Origin: a virus
DNA length: 64,000 nt
Strand: one strand, 5' to 3'
IMG/VR virus record: IMGVR_UViG_3300046824_000031
Location: 1-64,000 of that record
The translations under genes were made by a program, and so were the position numbers. Below, in pieces: positions 63,714-64,000 of this stretch (position 1 is its first letter; every line of letters begins with the position of its first letter). The notes beneath the pieces were generated by a model, which was not told the origin of the DNA, ran no database searches, and saw only the letters and a list, made by a program, of their open reading frames with translations.

Positions 63714-63983
63714 TCAGATCATCAGTTTTCGAGGATACCGCTCATTGAATTCTCGCGATGGTTTCTCGCCTTTCTTAGGGTATCGCGTCGTGTCACGGAT
63801 GATCTCATGGGATGGTTCCATGTCGTGCGTTTGGATCATCGGGCGCGGATAGGTCGCACCATGCTCTGCCGCGTGGCAACGGCCGCTCGTCTGGCATTCG
63901 CGGCAGTACGTGGTGATCGGATTCGTCGCGACTACCGTCCGAACGATTTTTCCTGGTGTGCGTGGTGACACTGGGCGCGGCAT
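63714..63983 (-). CDS. Small protein with Cys pair, possibly truncated at window edge
   Basis: An 89-aa protein from ATG 63983; the frame is open to the window end, so the real start may lie outside. It has TTYCRECQTSGRCHAAEHG, a Cys/His group that may bind zinc, and basic ends. No family recognised. Confidence 0.5.
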   Translation of the reverse strand: MPRPVSPRTPGKIVRTVVATNPITTYCRECQTSGRCHAAEHGATYPRPMIQTHDMEPSHEIIRDTTRYPKKGEKPSREFNERYPRKLMI

Positions 63984-64000
63984 TCGTGGAGCAACGGGCG

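Overview
The window reads as most of the genome of a tailed double-stranded DNA bacteriophage (Caudoviricetes). It has a terminase pair, portal, scaffold, HK97-type capsid, several fibre-like proteins, lysins, a family A DNA polymerase, a primase-helicase, ThyX and a dCTP deaminase. Genes are packed with ATGA/TGATG/TAATG junctions, Shine-Dalgarno (SD) sites are purine-rich, and GC content is fairly high with local AT-richer patches. I see no integrase, tRNA, CRISPR array or insertion sequence. The host cannot be named from the sequence. I see no tape-measure, tail-tube or sheath gene, but two very large virion-type proteins (1482 and 2105 aa) are present. This points to a short-tailed (podovirus-like) particle, which is an inference.

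Rightward arm (about 1-39,556, late genes). First come a truncated Pro/Gln-rich ORF, a Cys-pair protein and the small terminase. A lysis cassette follows (membrane proteins, a secreted protein, a clan GH-A type glycosidase and a GH25 muramidase), then the large terminase, two small beta proteins and the portal. Next are several small membrane or zinc-ribbon proteins and a run of low-complexity virion proteins. These lead to a 1482-aa protein with C39-like and lytic-transglycosylase domains and a 2105-aa protein with an embedded ADP-ribosyltransferase-like domain. Then come scaffold, capsid, decoration/fibre proteins, a LamG fibre with 20-aa repeats, connector/nozzle-like proteins and a collar-type fibre.

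Leftward arm (about 64,000-39,393, early/replication genes), read right to left. The right end has several small, often hairpin-separated units. Further left lie many tiny hypothetical, zinc-binding and one-membrane-segment proteins, then a MoxR-type AAA+ ATPase paired with a protein carrying an HEAGH metallopeptidase-like motif and a VWA domain. After these come an SF2/Snf2 helicase with a ParB-like partner, HTH and zinc-finger proteins, a binding-type protein of unknown role, the TOPRIM-AAA primase-helicase, a PD-(D/E)XK nuclease, family A polymerase, ThyX, a RyR-like protein, an AbrB/SymE-like protein and dCTP deaminase. The two arms converge, with overlapping 3' ends, at about 39.4-39.6 kb.

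Control region (about 48.5-49.6 kb). A single rightward HTH gene (48,707-49,069) sits divergently from a consensus leftward promoter. It is followed by a 492-bp gene-free stretch with two hairpins with 25-nt arms and an AT-rich tract carrying 13-bp direct repeats. This is my best candidate for the replication origin and transcription switch. The least conventional parts of the window are the MoxR/metallopeptidase-VWA pair, the ART-like insertion in the giant virion protein, and a regulatory element repeated upstream of two right-end genes.
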